Shown: piece by piece, positions 11,451 to 20,756 of the stretch
Layout of the letters: the number at the start of each line of letters is the position of its first letter
Numbering within the stretch: the first letter of the stretch is position 1
Assembly: GCF_004912145.1 (NCBI RefSeq)
Contig: NZ_STGT01000005.1
Coordinates: 124,001 to 188,000 of the forward strand
DNA from: Peteryoungia rhizophila
Lineage (GTDB): Bacteria > Pseudomonadota > Alphaproteobacteria > Rhizobiales > Rhizobiaceae
Length of the DNA: 64,000 nucleotides
Direction of reading: 5' to 3'
Position numbers and translations under genes: made by a program
The notes under the pieces: model-generated
Seen by the model: only the letters and a program-made list of their open reading frames with translations
Told to the model about the DNA's origin: nothing
The model's database searches: none

Positions 11451-12016
11451 CAGCCAACCTCTTTCAGTGCAAGCTTAAGGGTGGAAAGTTTGGTGCGAAG
11501 AGACGTGTCGATCTGGCGCGAGCCGACCTTGACGATCAGGCCGCCGAGCAGGGAGGGATCGACCGTAACGGAGATCGAGACTTCCTTGCCGGTGACACTC
11601 CTCAGCGCCGCTTTCAGTTCGGTTTCCTGCTCGGCCGTGAGGGCGTGAGCAGAGGTGACGTCAGCCGTCATTTCACCCTTATGACGGGCGACAATCAGGC
11701 GATAGGCAGCCACCATGCCGGTAACGGCAAACAGGCGGCGATTGCTTGCGACGACCTTCAGGAAGTTCAGCATCAGCGCATTGAAACCGGCCTTATCGCC
11801 GATTGCACTGATGGCCTTGACCTGGTCTTCGGCTGTGAAGACGGGCGACCGCACCAGACGCTTCAGATCATCGCTCTCGTCGATCATCGCCTGGAAACGG
11901 TTGAGATCGGCAGCGACGGCGTCAACCACACCGCCTTCGAGCGCGAGCTCGAAAAGCGACGATGCGTAACGCTCCGCCACGCCTGAAATCACTTGGGATG
12001 CGTCTGCCACGGGCAA
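11450..12016 (-). CDS. atpH: F1F0 ATP synthase subunit delta
   Basis: 188 residues, the peripheral-stalk protein joining F1 to the b subunits. The start is not ATG. TTG at 12016 (reading LPVADASQ, i.e. MPVADASQ as I recall for rhizobial homologues) is preceded by CAGGGA at a suitable distance; the GTG at 12010 is the alternative. The frame is open further upstream without family similarity. It is the first gene of the F1 cluster. The FO genes are not in the window, as usual for alphaproteobacteria, where they lie elsewhere. Confidence 0.93.
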   Translation of the reverse strand: MPVADASQVISGVAERYASSLFELALEGGVVDAVAADLNRFQAMIDESDDLKRLVRSPVFTAEDQVKAISAIGDKAGFNALMLNFLKVVASNRRLFAVTGMVAAYRLIVARHKGEMTADVTSAHALTAEQETELKAALRSVTGKEVSISVTVDPSLLGGLIVKVGSRQIDTSLRTKLSTLKLALKEVG

Positions 12017-12143
12017 AAAATTCCCTGATCTTGATCCAGGATGCCGGACACCTCGAAAAAGGCCTCTCAAGCTCCTGATATCGTTTTGTTTTTCCCCAAA
12101 AACACAAGCATGTTGCACTTGCGTTTTCCGAATTTCGCGGTTC

Positions 12144-12165
12144 GTCTAGCATAGCAGGTCTAGAC
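12144..12165. promoter_or_regulatory. Inverted repeat upstream of atpH
   Basis: GTCTAG (12144-12149) and CTAGAC (12160-12165) form a perfect 6-bp inverted repeat with a 10-base spacer. It lies about 130 bases upstream of the atpH start in the 263-base gap that must hold the F1 promoter. On the minus strand it contains TATGCT, a possible -10, but I see no good -35 at 16-18 bases. It could be an operator or chance. Nothing else is recognisable in 12017-12279. Confidence 0.3.
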
Positions 12166-12279
12166 TCGCAACACGCGTATTAACGGTTTGCTCCTTGAGA
12201 GCAAGGCCTTGGGGCGTTTTTTGTCCGAAACTGCGTCAAATTGGCGGGATTGTTAGAAGATCCAATTCCTGACCGATCT

Positions 12280-12663
12280 TCATGTCAGACCAAAGACATA
12301 GGCGAGCGAGAGGGAAGCCACCACCGCCTGCACAACCAGAAGGAGAAGGTTGCGCCATGAGCCGCCATGATCAGACATGATGGAGAGAATGCGGGCAAAT
12401 GCAGACAGCGCAACGGCTGCTCCGAAGGCGAGATAGACGGTCGGCTGGGCGAGCAGGAGTGCCGTTCCGGCAAAGCCGACGATGAGCCCACCGACCGAAC
12501 GCGCAGCCCCCAGACCTTCCGGCCGGCCGTCGCCAACGGTCAGGCCAAGCGCCTTCAGGGTGAGCCCGGGAGCGAAGAGCACGAAGCATCCGATGAGCGC
12601 TGCAGCAGCCGCGGACAGGAAGGCCAGCTGCTCGCCGAGTTCGGTGGGAAAATAGAATTCCAT
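12280..12663 (-). CDS. DUF4345-like small integral membrane protein
   Basis: 127 residues with four predicted membrane helices (about 13-33, 58-72, 76-90 and 102-125). The central 'GLGAARSVGGLIVGFAG' segment resembles the conserved glycine-rich motif of the DUF4345 family. Function unknown. It lies between priA and atpH on the same strand, but the 263-base gap before atpH argues against a shared transcript with the ATP synthase. Confidence 0.7.
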   Translation of the reverse strand: MEFYFPTELGEQLAFLSAAAAALIGCFVLFAPGLTLKALGLTVGDGRPEGLGAARSVGGLIVGFAGTALLLAQPTVYLAFGAAVALSAFARILSIMSDHGGSWRNLLLLVVQAVVASLSLAYVFGLT

Positions 12664-12776
12664 GGATCAACCCGCGATGAAAGAAATCGGGCGGCTTATG
12701 GCACGAAATAGGTGGGCGCGGTATGGGCTTTGCGTCCTAATCTTCGGGCAACGCGACACTTTCAGGGTTTTAGGCC

Positions 12777-14990
12777 TCAAAGGAAGCTCTGCGGATCGAC
12801 ATCGACCTGCACCTGGATCGAGCGCCGCTCTTTCGGGCCACGCTCCAGCATGCTGCGCACGAAGGCCTGCATGTCGCTGTTGCGGCGCCCGTGCACCAGC
12901 AGTCGGAAGCGGTGCCGGCCGCGGATCAGGGCGAGCGGCGCCTCGGCGGGTCCGAGGATCATGATCCCGCTTTCCTGCGGCGCGGCCTGGCGGAGCGCTC
13001 TCGCATGCCCTTCTGCCTCCGCACGTGTATCAGCGGAAACGATGATCGAGACAAGCCGACCAAATGGCGGCAATTGCGCCCGCTCCCGCTCGGTGATCTC
13101 GCGTTCATAGAAAGCGGCCGCATCACCCGAGACGATCGCCTGCATGACGGGATGCAGCGGCTGGAAAGTCTGCAGGAGGCCTAGGCTCTTGCGCCCGGTG
13201 CGGCCGGCACGGCCCGTCACCTGCGAGAGCAACTGGAAGGTCCGTTCGGCAGCCCGGGGGTCGCCGTTTGACAGACCGATATCGGCATCGATGATGCCGA
13301 CCAGCGTCATCAGCGGGAAGTTATGACCCTTCGCGACGAGCTGCGTGCCGATCACGATGTCTGCCTCGCCATTGGCGATCGCCTCGAGCTCAAGTCGCAA
13401 TCGCTTCACGCCGCCGATATCCGAGGACAGCACCAGCGTGCGCGCCTCGGGGAAGTGTTTTTCCACCTCTTCCGCGATGCGCTCCACCCCCGGCCCGCAG
13501 GCGACGAGATGATCGAGCGTCCCACATTCGGGGCAGGCATTCGGCGTCGGCTCGTGATAGCCGCACTGGTGGCACTGGATCTGACCTCGGAAGCGATGCT
13601 CCACGAGCCAACTCGAACATTGCGGGCACTGGAAGCGGTGGCCACAGACCCGGCAGAGCGTGAGCGGTGCGTAACCTCGTCGATTGAGGAAAAGCAGAGC
13701 CTGCTCTCCCCGCTCCACGGCCTTGCCGACGGAGCGCAGCAGAATCGGCGAGAGGAAGCCCCCTCGCTCCGGTGGAGCACGCCGCATGTCGATGAGATGC
13801 AGGTCCGGCATCGCGGCATCGGCAAAGCGTGTCGGCAGATGAATGCGGGTGTAGCGGCCGGCGATGCAGTTGACCTGGCTCTCGACGGACGGCGTGGCCG
13901 AGACCAGCACGACCGGAAAGCCAGCGATGCGCGCCCTGACCACCGCCATGTCCCGCGCATTATAGAAGACGCGGTCTTCCTGCTTGAAGGCGGGATCATG
14001 CTCTTCGTCGACAATAATGAGGCCGAGGTTCTCGAAGGGCAGGAAGAGCGCCGAGCGTGCGCCGGCAACCACGCGGATCTCGCCGATCGCCACCTGACGC
14101 CAGACCTTTTCACGCGTTCGCGTCGCGAGATCCGAATGCCACTCCCCGGGCTTGGAACCGAAGCGATCCTGGAATCGCTCGAGGAAGTTGGCGGTAAGCG
14201 CGATTTCCGGCAGCAGGATCAGCACCTGCTTCCCCTGCTTCAAAGTCTCGGCGATCGCCTCGAAATAGACCTCCGTCTTGCCCGAACCCGTCACGCCGTC
14301 GATCAGGGAAACGGCGAAGCCGCCCTTGCGCAGGCTGTCCAGGATCTCCTCGGCCGCCTCCTTCTGCGGGCCAGCCAGCCGGTGCTCCGCATAGTCAGGA
14401 TCAGGGGCCGCGACCAGGGGTGGTGGCGGCAGGAAGACCTGTTCGAACACGCCCTGTTTGACGAGACCGTCGATGACGCTCGTTGAGACGCCGCTGGCAT
14501 GGGCCAACCCGCTCTTGGTCCAGGACAGACCATCCGACGCGAGTTCCAGCACCTTTTGCCGCGCGGGGGTCAGGCGCTCCGGCTTGTAGCCCGCATAACG
14601 CAACCCCTCGATCATCGGCTCCGGATCCAGGGCCGCCGGCGCACGAAGCGCCATGCGCGCCACGTAACCCGGCGGAGACAGCGTGTAGGTGGCGACCCAG
14701 TCGAGAAAGGTCCGCATATCCTTGTCGAGCGGCGGGCAATCGAAGACCTTGGTGATTTCCCGAAGCTTCTTGGGATCGACTTTGCCGTCCTCGCCGCCAT
14801 CCCAGACCACACCGATCACTTGGCGCGGCCCGAGCGGCACCTGCACGATGGCCCCCGGCTCGACCGTCAGCCCATCGGGCACCGCGTAGCTATAGGCGGT
14901 TGGTGCTGGCATGGGCACGATCACCGGCACCACCTTGCGGCGCGGTGTCTCGAACAGTTCTCCGAACAGGCTTTTCGAATCGTCCTTCAT
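12777..14990 (-). CDS. priA: Primosomal protein N' (replication restart helicase PriA)
   Basis: 737 residues, a 3'-5' superfamily 2 helicase that reloads the replisome at stalled forks. The N-terminal 3'-DNA-binding domain is followed by Walker A 'GVTGSGKTEVY' near 237 and the DEEH box ('IIVDEEHDP'). Next come the zinc-binding insertion with paired cysteines (CRVCG, CPQC, CHQCG, CPECG, about 445-490) and helicase motifs V/VI ('GTQLVAKGH', 'QVTGRAGR'). All landmarks are intact. The 3' end lies 113 bases from the DUF4345 gene. It is divergent from nothing close; the acyltransferase gene ends 60 bases upstream on the same strand. Confidence 0.97.
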   Translation of the reverse strand: MKDDSKSLFGELFETPRRKVVPVIVPMPAPTAYSYAVPDGLTVEPGAIVQVPLGPRQVIGVVWDGGEDGKVDPKKLREITKVFDCPPLDKDMRTFLDWVATYTLSPPGYVARMALRAPAALDPEPMIEGLRYAGYKPERLTPARQKVLELASDGLSWTKSGLAHASGVSTSVIDGLVKQGVFEQVFLPPPPLVAAPDPDYAEHRLAGPQKEAAEEILDSLRKGGFAVSLIDGVTGSGKTEVYFEAIAETLKQGKQVLILLPEIALTANFLERFQDRFGSKPGEWHSDLATRTREKVWRQVAIGEIRVVAGARSALFLPFENLGLIIVDEEHDPAFKQEDRVFYNARDMAVVRARIAGFPVVLVSATPSVESQVNCIAGRYTRIHLPTRFADAAMPDLHLIDMRRAPPERGGFLSPILLRSVGKAVERGEQALLFLNRRGYAPLTLCRVCGHRFQCPQCSSWLVEHRFRGQIQCHQCGYHEPTPNACPECGTLDHLVACGPGVERIAEEVEKHFPEARTLVLSSDIGGVKRLRLELEAIANGEADIVIGTQLVAKGHNFPLMTLVGIIDADIGLSNGDPRAAERTFQLLSQVTGRAGRTGRKSLGLLQTFQPLHPVMQAIVSGDAAAFYEREITERERAQLPPFGRLVSIIVSADTRAEAEGHARALRQAAPQESGIMILGPAEAPLALIRGRHRFRLLVHGRRNSDMQAFVRSMLERGPKERRSIQVQVDVDPQSFL

Positions 14991-15050
14991 CGGGCTGCAA
15001 CTTGCCCCCTGAGGATCGGAAAGAAAACAGGCTTTATGTAAGGGGCGAGA

Positions 15051-15944
15051 TCAGCAGAAACTGCGGTCGGGATCGGCCGGCAGCCGGTGGACCGTGAAGT
15101 CTTCCAGCGCCTTCGTCACCTCGGCGGGATCACCGTCGAGAGCCTCGACCGGAATCAGATTGCCGACGGTGAAATCGAAACGACCGCCGCGCTTGTTGAG
15201 AAGCTCGTAGAAGACGGTCATGTCGCGCAGCTCGGTCGACCAGCGGGCGAACCAGTAGAAGAGGCCGGAATTGCGCGCCCTCATGTTCACCGGCAGGATC
15301 GGCAGATTGTATTTGCGGGCGAGCGAGATCGCCGAGGTCTTCCAGGGCCGCTCGTTGAGCTTGCCTTCATCCCAATAGGCGATGCGGCCGGAGGGAAAGA
15401 GTACCGTGGCGCGCCCCTCTTCCACGGCCCGCGTGGTGAGCTTCAGGGTTTCGCGCGCCTTGAGCTTCGACTTGTGCTCCTCGCGCCATTCGACCGGGAT
15501 GATGATTTCCGCAAGTCGCGGATTGACCCTGACGGCATCCCGGTTGGCGAAGAAGGTCATGTCGGGACGACGATCCTTCAGCAGGTCGTACATCGCGACG
15601 CCGTCGGCGATACCCGTCGGATGATTGCTGACCAGGATGAAGCCGCCGGACGAGGGAATGCGATCAGCATGACGGACCTGGATATCGAGGCCGAGAGCAG
15701 CACTCAGATAGTCGAAAACCTGCGGACCCGGTAGGTTTGCGACGTCATTGGCGAACTGGATCGCCTTGTCGTAACGCAGCACGCTGTAAAGAAAGGGCCG
15801 CATGGCCGGCCAGAGCGGGTGCTCGACGAGCCTTTGCCCACGCTCGGCAATCAGCGTGTCGACGATATGTCCGGGGCGGCCGTGCGAAAGAAGCGACAGG
15901 GTGTCGGTGACGCTCGCGAAGGTCGAGACGGGAGAACGGCGCAT
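15051..15944 (-). CDS. Phospholipid/glycerol acyltransferase-family protein
   Basis: 297 residues from the ATG at 15944, preceded by GAGG; the frame continues upstream without family character. The acyltransferase motif reads NHPTGIADG (His and Asp separated by five residues rather than the PlsC four), followed by 'FANRD' and the glycine motif 'VLFPSGRIA'. The HX5D form occurs in the 'putative hemolysin' branch of these enzymes. It probably transfers an acyl chain to a lysophospholipid or similar acceptor at the inner membrane. It is divergent from xerC, with about 145 bases between starts. Confidence 0.8.
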   Translation of the reverse strand: MRRSPVSTFASVTDTLSLLSHGRPGHIVDTLIAERGQRLVEHPLWPAMRPFLYSVLRYDKAIQFANDVANLPGPQVFDYLSAALGLDIQVRHADRIPSSGGFILVSNHPTGIADGVAMYDLLKDRRPDMTFFANRDAVRVNPRLAEIIIPVEWREEHKSKLKARETLKLTTRAVEEGRATVLFPSGRIAYWDEGKLNERPWKTSAISLARKYNLPILPVNMRARNSGLFYWFARWSTELRDMTVFYELLNKRGGRFDFTVGNLIPVEALDGDPAEVTKALEDFTVHRLPADPDRSFC

Positions 15945-16089
15945 CAGCAAATACCTCGCCAGAGTTCCAGAGGGGTTCTGGCAGCGATTTGTGATCCGAT
16001 CATGACAGCCCCGATCTTCGTCCTTCGTTAACCCTCCCGCGCCATCGTGTACAGGGTGGCCAACATCCAACAACGCAAAAGGCGCACGA

Positions 16090-17013
16090 TTGATCCCGGC
16101 AGACGAAAAACTCCTCGGCGAACGGGCCGTGTGGCTGGAAAGCCTCGGCGCGGAGCGTCGGTTGGCTGGCAACACGCTGGAGGCCTATGAGCGCGATACC
16201 CGCCAGTTCCTGCAATTCCTGTCGGGCCATGTCGGCGGCACTGTGAAGATCCGCGACATCGAGGCGCTGCGCCCGGCAGACCTGCGCGGCTTCCTCGCCC
16301 ATCGCCGCAAGGACGGGGCCGGCGCGCGAACGCTCGGTCGCCATCTGGCGGGGCTGCGCTCCTTCCTGCGCCATCTGGAGCGTAAGGGACTGGTCAATGC
16401 GGCGGGTGCAAGTGCGATCCGCTCGCCGAAGCAACCGAAATCCCTGCCCAAACCGTTGAGCGGCCGCCAGGCCCTAAGTGTCGTCAGTCGCGATACGCAG
16501 ATGAATGAAGAGCCCTGGATCGCAGCCCGTGATGCAGCAGTGCTCTCGCTCCTCTACGGCTGCGGGCTGCGCATTTCCGAAGCGCTCGGCCTGCCGCCTG
16601 AGGTCTTCCACGCAAAGGCGACGAACCTGAGGGTGACCGGTAAGGGCGGCAAGACCCGGCTAGTACCGCTGCTTCCGATCGTGGCCGAAGCGGTCGAGAC
16701 CTATCGAAAGCTCTGCCCCTATCATCTGGAGGCCGGTGCCCCACTCTTTCGCGGCGCCCGTGGTGGGCCGCTTCAGCCGGCGATCATCCAGCGCGAGATG
16801 CAGAAGCTGCGCTCGGCACTCGGCCTGCCGGATTCGGCCACACCCCATGCCCTACGCCATTCCTTCGCCACACACCTTCTGGGCAGCGGCGGGGACTTGA
16901 GGACCATCCAGGAACTGCTCGGCCATGCCAGCCTCTCGACCACCCAGATCTATACTGGCGTCGACAGCGCCCGCCTCCTCGACATCTACGACCGCGCCCA
17001 TCCCCGCGCCTGA
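16090..17013 (+). CDS. xerC: Tyrosine recombinase XerC
   Basis: 307 residues. The N-terminal SAM-like core-binding domain (about 8-95) is followed by the catalytic domain with Arg in 'GLRISEALGL', Lys in 'GKGGKTRLVP', His/Arg in 'HALRHSFATHLL', His in 'LGHASLSTTQIYT' and the nucleophilic Tyr in the same block. Length and motifs fit the chromosomal dimer-resolution recombinases rather than phage integrases, and no attachment repeat is visible around it. The start is TTG at 16090 with AAAGG upstream. XerC rather than XerD is my best reading but not certain. Confidence 0.85.
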   Translation: MIPADEKLLGERAVWLESLGAERRLAGNTLEAYERDTRQFLQFLSGHVGGTVKIRDIEALRPADLRGFLAHRRKDGAGARTLGRHLAGLRSFLRHLERKGLVNAAGASAIRSPKQPKSLPKPLSGRQALSVVSRDTQMNEEPWIAARDAAVLSLLYGCGLRISEALGLPPEVFHAKATNLRVTGKGGKTRLVPLLPIVAEAVETYRKLCPYHLEAGAPLFRGARGGPLQPAIIQREMQKLRSALGLPDSATPHALRHSFATHLLGSGGDLRTIQELLGHASLSTTQIYTGVDSARLLDIYDRAHPRA

Positions 17014-17104
17014 CTTCACCTTGATCTCACCCGCGTTAACCAAGATCCTTAATCGAACGTGAGGGCGATCTCTCCTATTCTCAGGACTTCTGACAGGAGA
17101 TGAC

Positions 17105-18196
17105 ATGAACGCGCACCGCCCTTTCACGCTGCGGCCGAACCAGCCGCGACTTACGATGTCAGAGATCGCTCTCTGGATTGCTGGCGGACTGCCGCTCGTC
17201 GTTCTCGCCCTACTGCTCGTCAGTCTCCTCTCCATCAGCCAGGCCCGCGCGTCGGACATAGCCTGCCACGGTGAGAACCTGCTCGTGGAGATGGAGAAGG
17301 ACAGACCCGATGAGCTCGCATCGATCCGCGCCGAAGCCGCCAAGGTGCCGAATGGCCAGGGCATTTTCTGGAAGGTCGAGAAAGAGGGCCTGAAGCCGTC
17401 CCATCTGCTCGGGACGATGCATGTCACCGACCCCCGGGTGCTTACCATGCCGAAAGGCGCGCGGGAGGCCGCTGCTGGCGCCGATGTGGTCGTCATCGAA
17501 TCAGACGAGATCCTCGACGAGCAGAAGGCCGCCGCTTCGCTGCTCATGCATCCCGAACTCACCATGTTCACGGACGGCAAGTCCGTGAAGGACCACCTCG
17601 GCGCGGCTGATCTGGAAAAGCTGGCTTCAGGCCTGAAACAACGGGGTCTGGCCCTCGGCGCCGTGGCCAAGATGAAGCCCTGGATCCTCGCGAGCTTCGT
17701 GGCCCTGCCCGCTTGCGAAATGTCGCGCAAGGCAGCCGGCGCCTCCTTCCTCGACAAGCAGATTGCCGAGGATGCCGTGAACGCCGGCAAGCCGGTGGCC
17801 GGTCTCGAAAGCCTTGTCGAACAGCTTGAAGCCATGGCCGACCTGCCGGTCGATTTCCACTTCAAGGCGCTGATCGAAACCATCGCGCTCGGCGACAAGA
17901 TGGAGGACGTCATCGAGACCATGACCGAGCTTTATCTCGCGGGTGAGATCGGCATGACCATGCCCATGCTGAAGGCAGTCGCCCCGACAGAGGCCGGCGA
18001 GGACGAGAGCGCCTATGCCGCCTTCGAGACCCGGATCGTGCGCGATCGTAATCTGGTGATGGCGGAAGGCAGCAAAAAACACCTCGAAAAGGGCAATGCA
18101 TTCATCGCGGTCGGCGCGCTGCACCTGCCGGGCGAAGAAGGCCTCGTCGAACTGCTCCGGAAACAGGGCTATACCGTTACGCGGGTCGATGGCTGA
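17105..18196 (+). CDS. TraB/GumN-family protein
   Basis: 363 residues. A hydrophobic segment at about 20-50 (signal anchor or signal peptide ending near 'SQARA') precedes the TraB/GumN domain. Conserved features are 'LLGTMHVTD' near 104, the acidic 'VVVIESDE' strand, and the C-terminal 'AVGALHLPGEEGLVELL'. These proteins are related to Tiki/erythromycin-esterase-type folds and are thought to be metal-dependent hydrolases, but the substrate is unknown. It probably faces the periplasm. Its 3' end overlaps the convergent DUF2867 gene by 20 bases. Confidence 0.85.
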   Translation: MNAHRPFTLRPNQPRLTMSEIALWIAGGLPLVVLALLLVSLLSISQARASDIACHGENLLVEMEKDRPDELASIRAEAAKVPNGQGIFWKVEKEGLKPSHLLGTMHVTDPRVLTMPKGAREAAAGADVVVIESDEILDEQKAAASLLMHPELTMFTDGKSVKDHLGAADLEKLASGLKQRGLALGAVAKMKPWILASFVALPACEMSRKAAGASFLDKQIAEDAVNAGKPVAGLESLVEQLEAMADLPVDFHFKALIETIALGDKMEDVIETMTELYLAGEIGMTMPMLKAVAPTEAGEDESAYAAFETRIVRDRNLVMAEGSKKHLEKGNAFIAVGALHLPGEEGLVELLRKQGYTVTRVDG

Positions 18197-18680
18197 GACC
18201 GCTCGAGGCGGCGAAGCGTTGCAGGAAAGTCTTCACGATCAGCTTGTGGAAGGGCGTGATCACGAGAATGTAGATCCGCCCGAACAGATTGTGCCGCTTG
18301 ACCAGCGTTGTTAGCGAGACGTGTTGGAGGCCAGCCCCGTCCGGCTCGACCGCCACGATGATCCGGAAATCGAGATGCCGGTCGTCAAAACCGAGCAGCA
18401 CATGCTGATCGTCATGCCCGATGACCGGAAAGCCGCCGATCTTGTCCTGGTTCGTCAGTTCAAGCTCAGCCGATTTCAACCCAAAGAAGCCGACGATCAG
18501 GTTCCGGATCCTAAGAAGAACCCCGACCCAAGGCGGCGCCCGCCCCATAAGATCCCTGGCCACATCCATAGGATCGAGATTGGACCGATCAACGCGGACG
18601 CTGTAACTGTCTGCCCAATCGGCTTCAAGGAGGTTGGGATGTGGAAGCGTGACACGCTGCTCGACAACCATACCCATCAA
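18177..18680 (-). CDS. DUF2867-family protein
   Basis: 167 residues, soluble. The pattern 'ADSYSVRVDRSNLDPMDVARDLMGRAPPWV' and the C-terminal 'FHKLIVKTFLQRF' fit DUF2867, a family of unknown function often found as a fusion to or neighbour of SDR proteins. It ends tail-to-tail within the TraB/GumN gene. The cytochrome b561 gene ends 15 bases upstream on the same strand, so the two are probably co-transcribed. Confidence 0.75.
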   Translation of the reverse strand: MMGMVVEQRVTLPHPNLLEADWADSYSVRVDRSNLDPMDVARDLMGRAPPWVGVLLRIRNLIVGFFGLKSAELELTNQDKIGGFPVIGHDDQHVLLGFDDRHLDFRIIVAVEPDGAGLQHVSLTTLVKRHNLFGRIYILVITPFHKLIVKTFLQRFAASSGLSHRPA

Positions 18681-18695
18681 GCCCCTCCTTGGCCG

Positions 18696-19196
18696 TCACC
18701 CCCGCGTCATGCGCGTGGCCACCGGCGTCTTCCAGTAGAACTGGTGTATCAGAAGCGCCAAGATGTGCACTGCGATCAAAAGCCACATCAGCACCTTGAG
18801 CGGCCCGCCATGCACGAAGCCTGCCGTCTCGTTGCCGAAGTAGTAGGCGCCGATGCCGCTGAACGGGATCAGGAAGAACAGCGCATAGAAGGTGCCATGC
18901 GCAAGCTTGGCGGCGAGTTGCAAGAGCGGCGGCTCCTCGGCTGGTGCTGGCGGCGCACCACGGGTGAGGCGGATCGCGAGGCGAACAAGCCCGAGACAGA
19001 GCACGGCGATCCCGGCATAGGCATGGATATTGGCAAAGGACAGGTCGTCGGGAGAAGGGACCTCCCCGCGTTCATAGGCTTCGGCAACCTCCTCCATCGT
19101 ATCAGAGAAGATGAGATTGAACAGGATGAGCAGGGCGATCACCCAGTGAAGGGCCTTCTGCGGGATGGAATAGGAGGCGGGCGCAACATGGGCCAT
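18696..19196 (-). CDS. Cytochrome b561-family membrane protein
   Basis: 166 residues from the ATG at 19196 with AAAGG 8 bases upstream. Four membrane helices carry the histidines expected to bind two b hemes: 'ALHWVIALL' in helix 1, 'NIHAYAG' in helix 2, 'AHGTFYALFF' in helix 3 and 'VHILALLIHQFYW' in helix 4. Bacterial members move electrons from quinol to acceptors such as superoxide or periplasmic partners. It lies downstream of the terminator that ends lpdA, so it probably has its own promoter. Confidence 0.88.
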   Translation of the reverse strand: MAHVAPASYSIPQKALHWVIALLILFNLIFSDTMEEVAEAYERGEVPSPDDLSFANIHAYAGIAVLCLGLVRLAIRLTRGAPPAPAEEPPLLQLAAKLAHGTFYALFFLIPFSGIGAYYFGNETAGFVHGGPLKVLMWLLIAVHILALLIHQFYWKTPVATRMTRG

Positions 19197-19244
19197 GGTC
19201 TTGCCTTTCGGGAGGAACAAAGGGAGGCACTGACCACGCATGAT

Positions 19245-19279
19245 AAAGGCCGCCGCTTTAGGCACAAGCGACGGCCTTC
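19245..19279 (-). terminator. Rho-independent terminator after lpdA
   Basis: On the minus strand AAGGCCGTCGCTT pairs with AAGCGGCGGCCTT (13 bp with one mismatched or wobble position) around a short loop and is followed by TTTATC. It lies about 45 bases past the lpdA stop and probably ends the mdh-suc-lpdA transcription region. Confidence 0.85.
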
Positions 19280-19324
19280 AATCTTACCGAAATATAATAA
19301 TTGACCTATGTCAGGTCATCAGGC

Positions 19325-20731
19325 TCACATATGCAGCGGCTTGAAGAAGGTCGCGAGTGCTGCTTCCTTCACGGCTTCCGACATGGTCGGATGCGCATGG
19401 CAGGTGCGGCCGAGGTCTTCCGACGAACCGCCGAATTCCATAAGTACCGCGGCTTCGTGGATCATCTCGCCAGCGCCGAGACCGATGATGTGCACGCCCA
19501 GAACGCGATCGGTGTCCTTGTCAGCGAGAACCTTGACGAAGCCATCGGAGGCCAGCATCGCGCGGGCACGGCCGTTCGCCGTGAACGGGAACTTGCCGAC
19601 CTTGTAGGCAACGCCTGCGGCCTTGAGCTCTTCCTCGGTCTTGCCGACAGAGGCGACTTCCGGCTGGGTGTAGACGACGCCCGGAATGACCTCGTAGTTC
19701 ACGTGGCCATGCTGGCCAGCGAGGATTTCGGCAAGCGCCACACCCTCGTCTTCCGCCTTGTGGGCGAGCATCGGACCCTTGACCACGTCGCCGATGGCAT
19801 AGATGCCGGCAACATTGGTGCGGTAATGGCCGTCGATCTCGACGCGGCCACGGTTATCAAGCGCAACGCCGGCTTCTTCGAGGCCGAGGCCTGCAGTGTA
19901 GGGCTTGCGGCCGGTCGCGACGAGCACGACGTCGGCGTCGAGCGTCTGGGCTTCGCCGCCCTTGACCGGTTCGAAGGTGACCTTTGCGCCTTCACCCGAC
20001 TTGACCACGCCGGTGACCTTGGCGCCGAGGTTGAACTCGATGCCCTGCTTGGCAAGAATGCGCTGGAACTGCTTGGAGACTTCGCCGTCCATGCCGCCGA
20101 GGATCGTGTCGAGATACTCGACTACGGTCACCTTTGCACCGAGGCGCGACCAGACCGAGCCGAGTTCGAGGCCGATGACACCGCCGCCGACGACGATCAT
20201 CTTGGCCGGGACCTTGTCGAGCGCGATACCGCCGGTCGAGGACACGATGATCTTTTCGTCGATCTCGACCGCAACGCCCGGAATGCCGGCGACGTCGGAG
20301 CCGGTGGCGATGACGATGTTCTTGGTTTCGAGAACCTGGACTTCGCCCGCGTCGTTGGTGACTTCAACCTTGCCGGCTCCGAGGAGCTTGCCCGTCCCCT
20401 GGATGCCGTCGATCTTGTTCTTCTTGAACAGGAAGGCGACGCCCTCGACGTTCGATTTCACGGTCGCGTCCTTGTGCGCCATCATCTTGCCGAGGTTCAG
20501 CGTCGGCGCACCAACCTCCACGCCGAGATCGGCCATGCCATGGGCCGCATGGTGGAAGACTTCCGACGCGTGCAGCAGCGCCTTCGACGGAATGCAGCCG
20601 ATGTTGAGGCAGGTGCCGCCATAGGTGGCGCGCTTCTCGACGACGGCAACCTTCATGCCGAGCTGGGCCGCCTTGATGGCGCAGACATAGCCGCCGGGGC
20701 CGGAGCCGATAACGATGACATCATAAGACAT
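19325..20731 (-). CDS. lpdA: Dihydrolipoamide dehydrogenase (E3)
   Basis: 468 residues. The FAD motif 'GSGPGG' is near residue 9, the redox disulfide is in '[16 protein letters not shown]', and the NAD motif '[10 protein letters not shown]' is in the middle. The C-terminal His-Glu dyad lies in 'HAHPTMSEA'. It reoxidises dihydrolipoyl groups of the E2 component. Its position downstream of sucA-sucB marks it as the E3 of the 2-oxoglutarate dehydrogenase complex. The ATG at 20731 is chosen from family alignment. Confidence 0.96.
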   Translation of the reverse strand: MSYDVIVIGSGPGGYVCAIKAAQLGMKVAVVEKRATYGGTCLNIGCIPSKALLHASEVFHHAAHGMADLGVEVGAPTLNLGKMMAHKDATVKSNVEGVAFLFKKNKIDGIQGTGKLLGAGKVEVTNDAGEVQVLETKNIVIATGSDVAGIPGVAVEIDEKIIVSSTGGIALDKVPAKMIVVGGGVIGLELGSVWSRLGAKVTVVEYLDTILGGMDGEVSKQFQRILAKQGIEFNLGAKVTGVVKSGEGAKVTFEPVKGGEAQTLDADVVLVATGRKPYTAGLGLEEAGVALDNRGRVEIDGHYRTNVAGIYAIGDVVKGPMLAHKAEDEGVALAEILAGQHGHVNYEVIPGVVYTQPEVASVGKTEEELKAAGVAYKVGKFPFTANGRARAMLASDGFVKVLADKDTDRVLGVHIIGLGAGEMIHEAAVLMEFGGSSEDLGRTCHAHPTMSEAVKEAALATFFKPLHM

Positions 20732-20756
20732 GGGAAGCTTCCTTCGTTTTCGACGG

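Noticed and set aside
12190..12230. TTGCTC/GAGCAA stem followed by TTTTTT on the plus strand upstream of atpH
   Set aside because: The T-run is about 11 bases from the stem and no plus-strand gene precedes it, so a terminator there has nothing to terminate.
16090..17013. Possible integrase of a mobile element
   Set aside because: Length and motifs fit chromosomal XerC; no flanking direct repeats, tRNA gene or cargo genes were seen.
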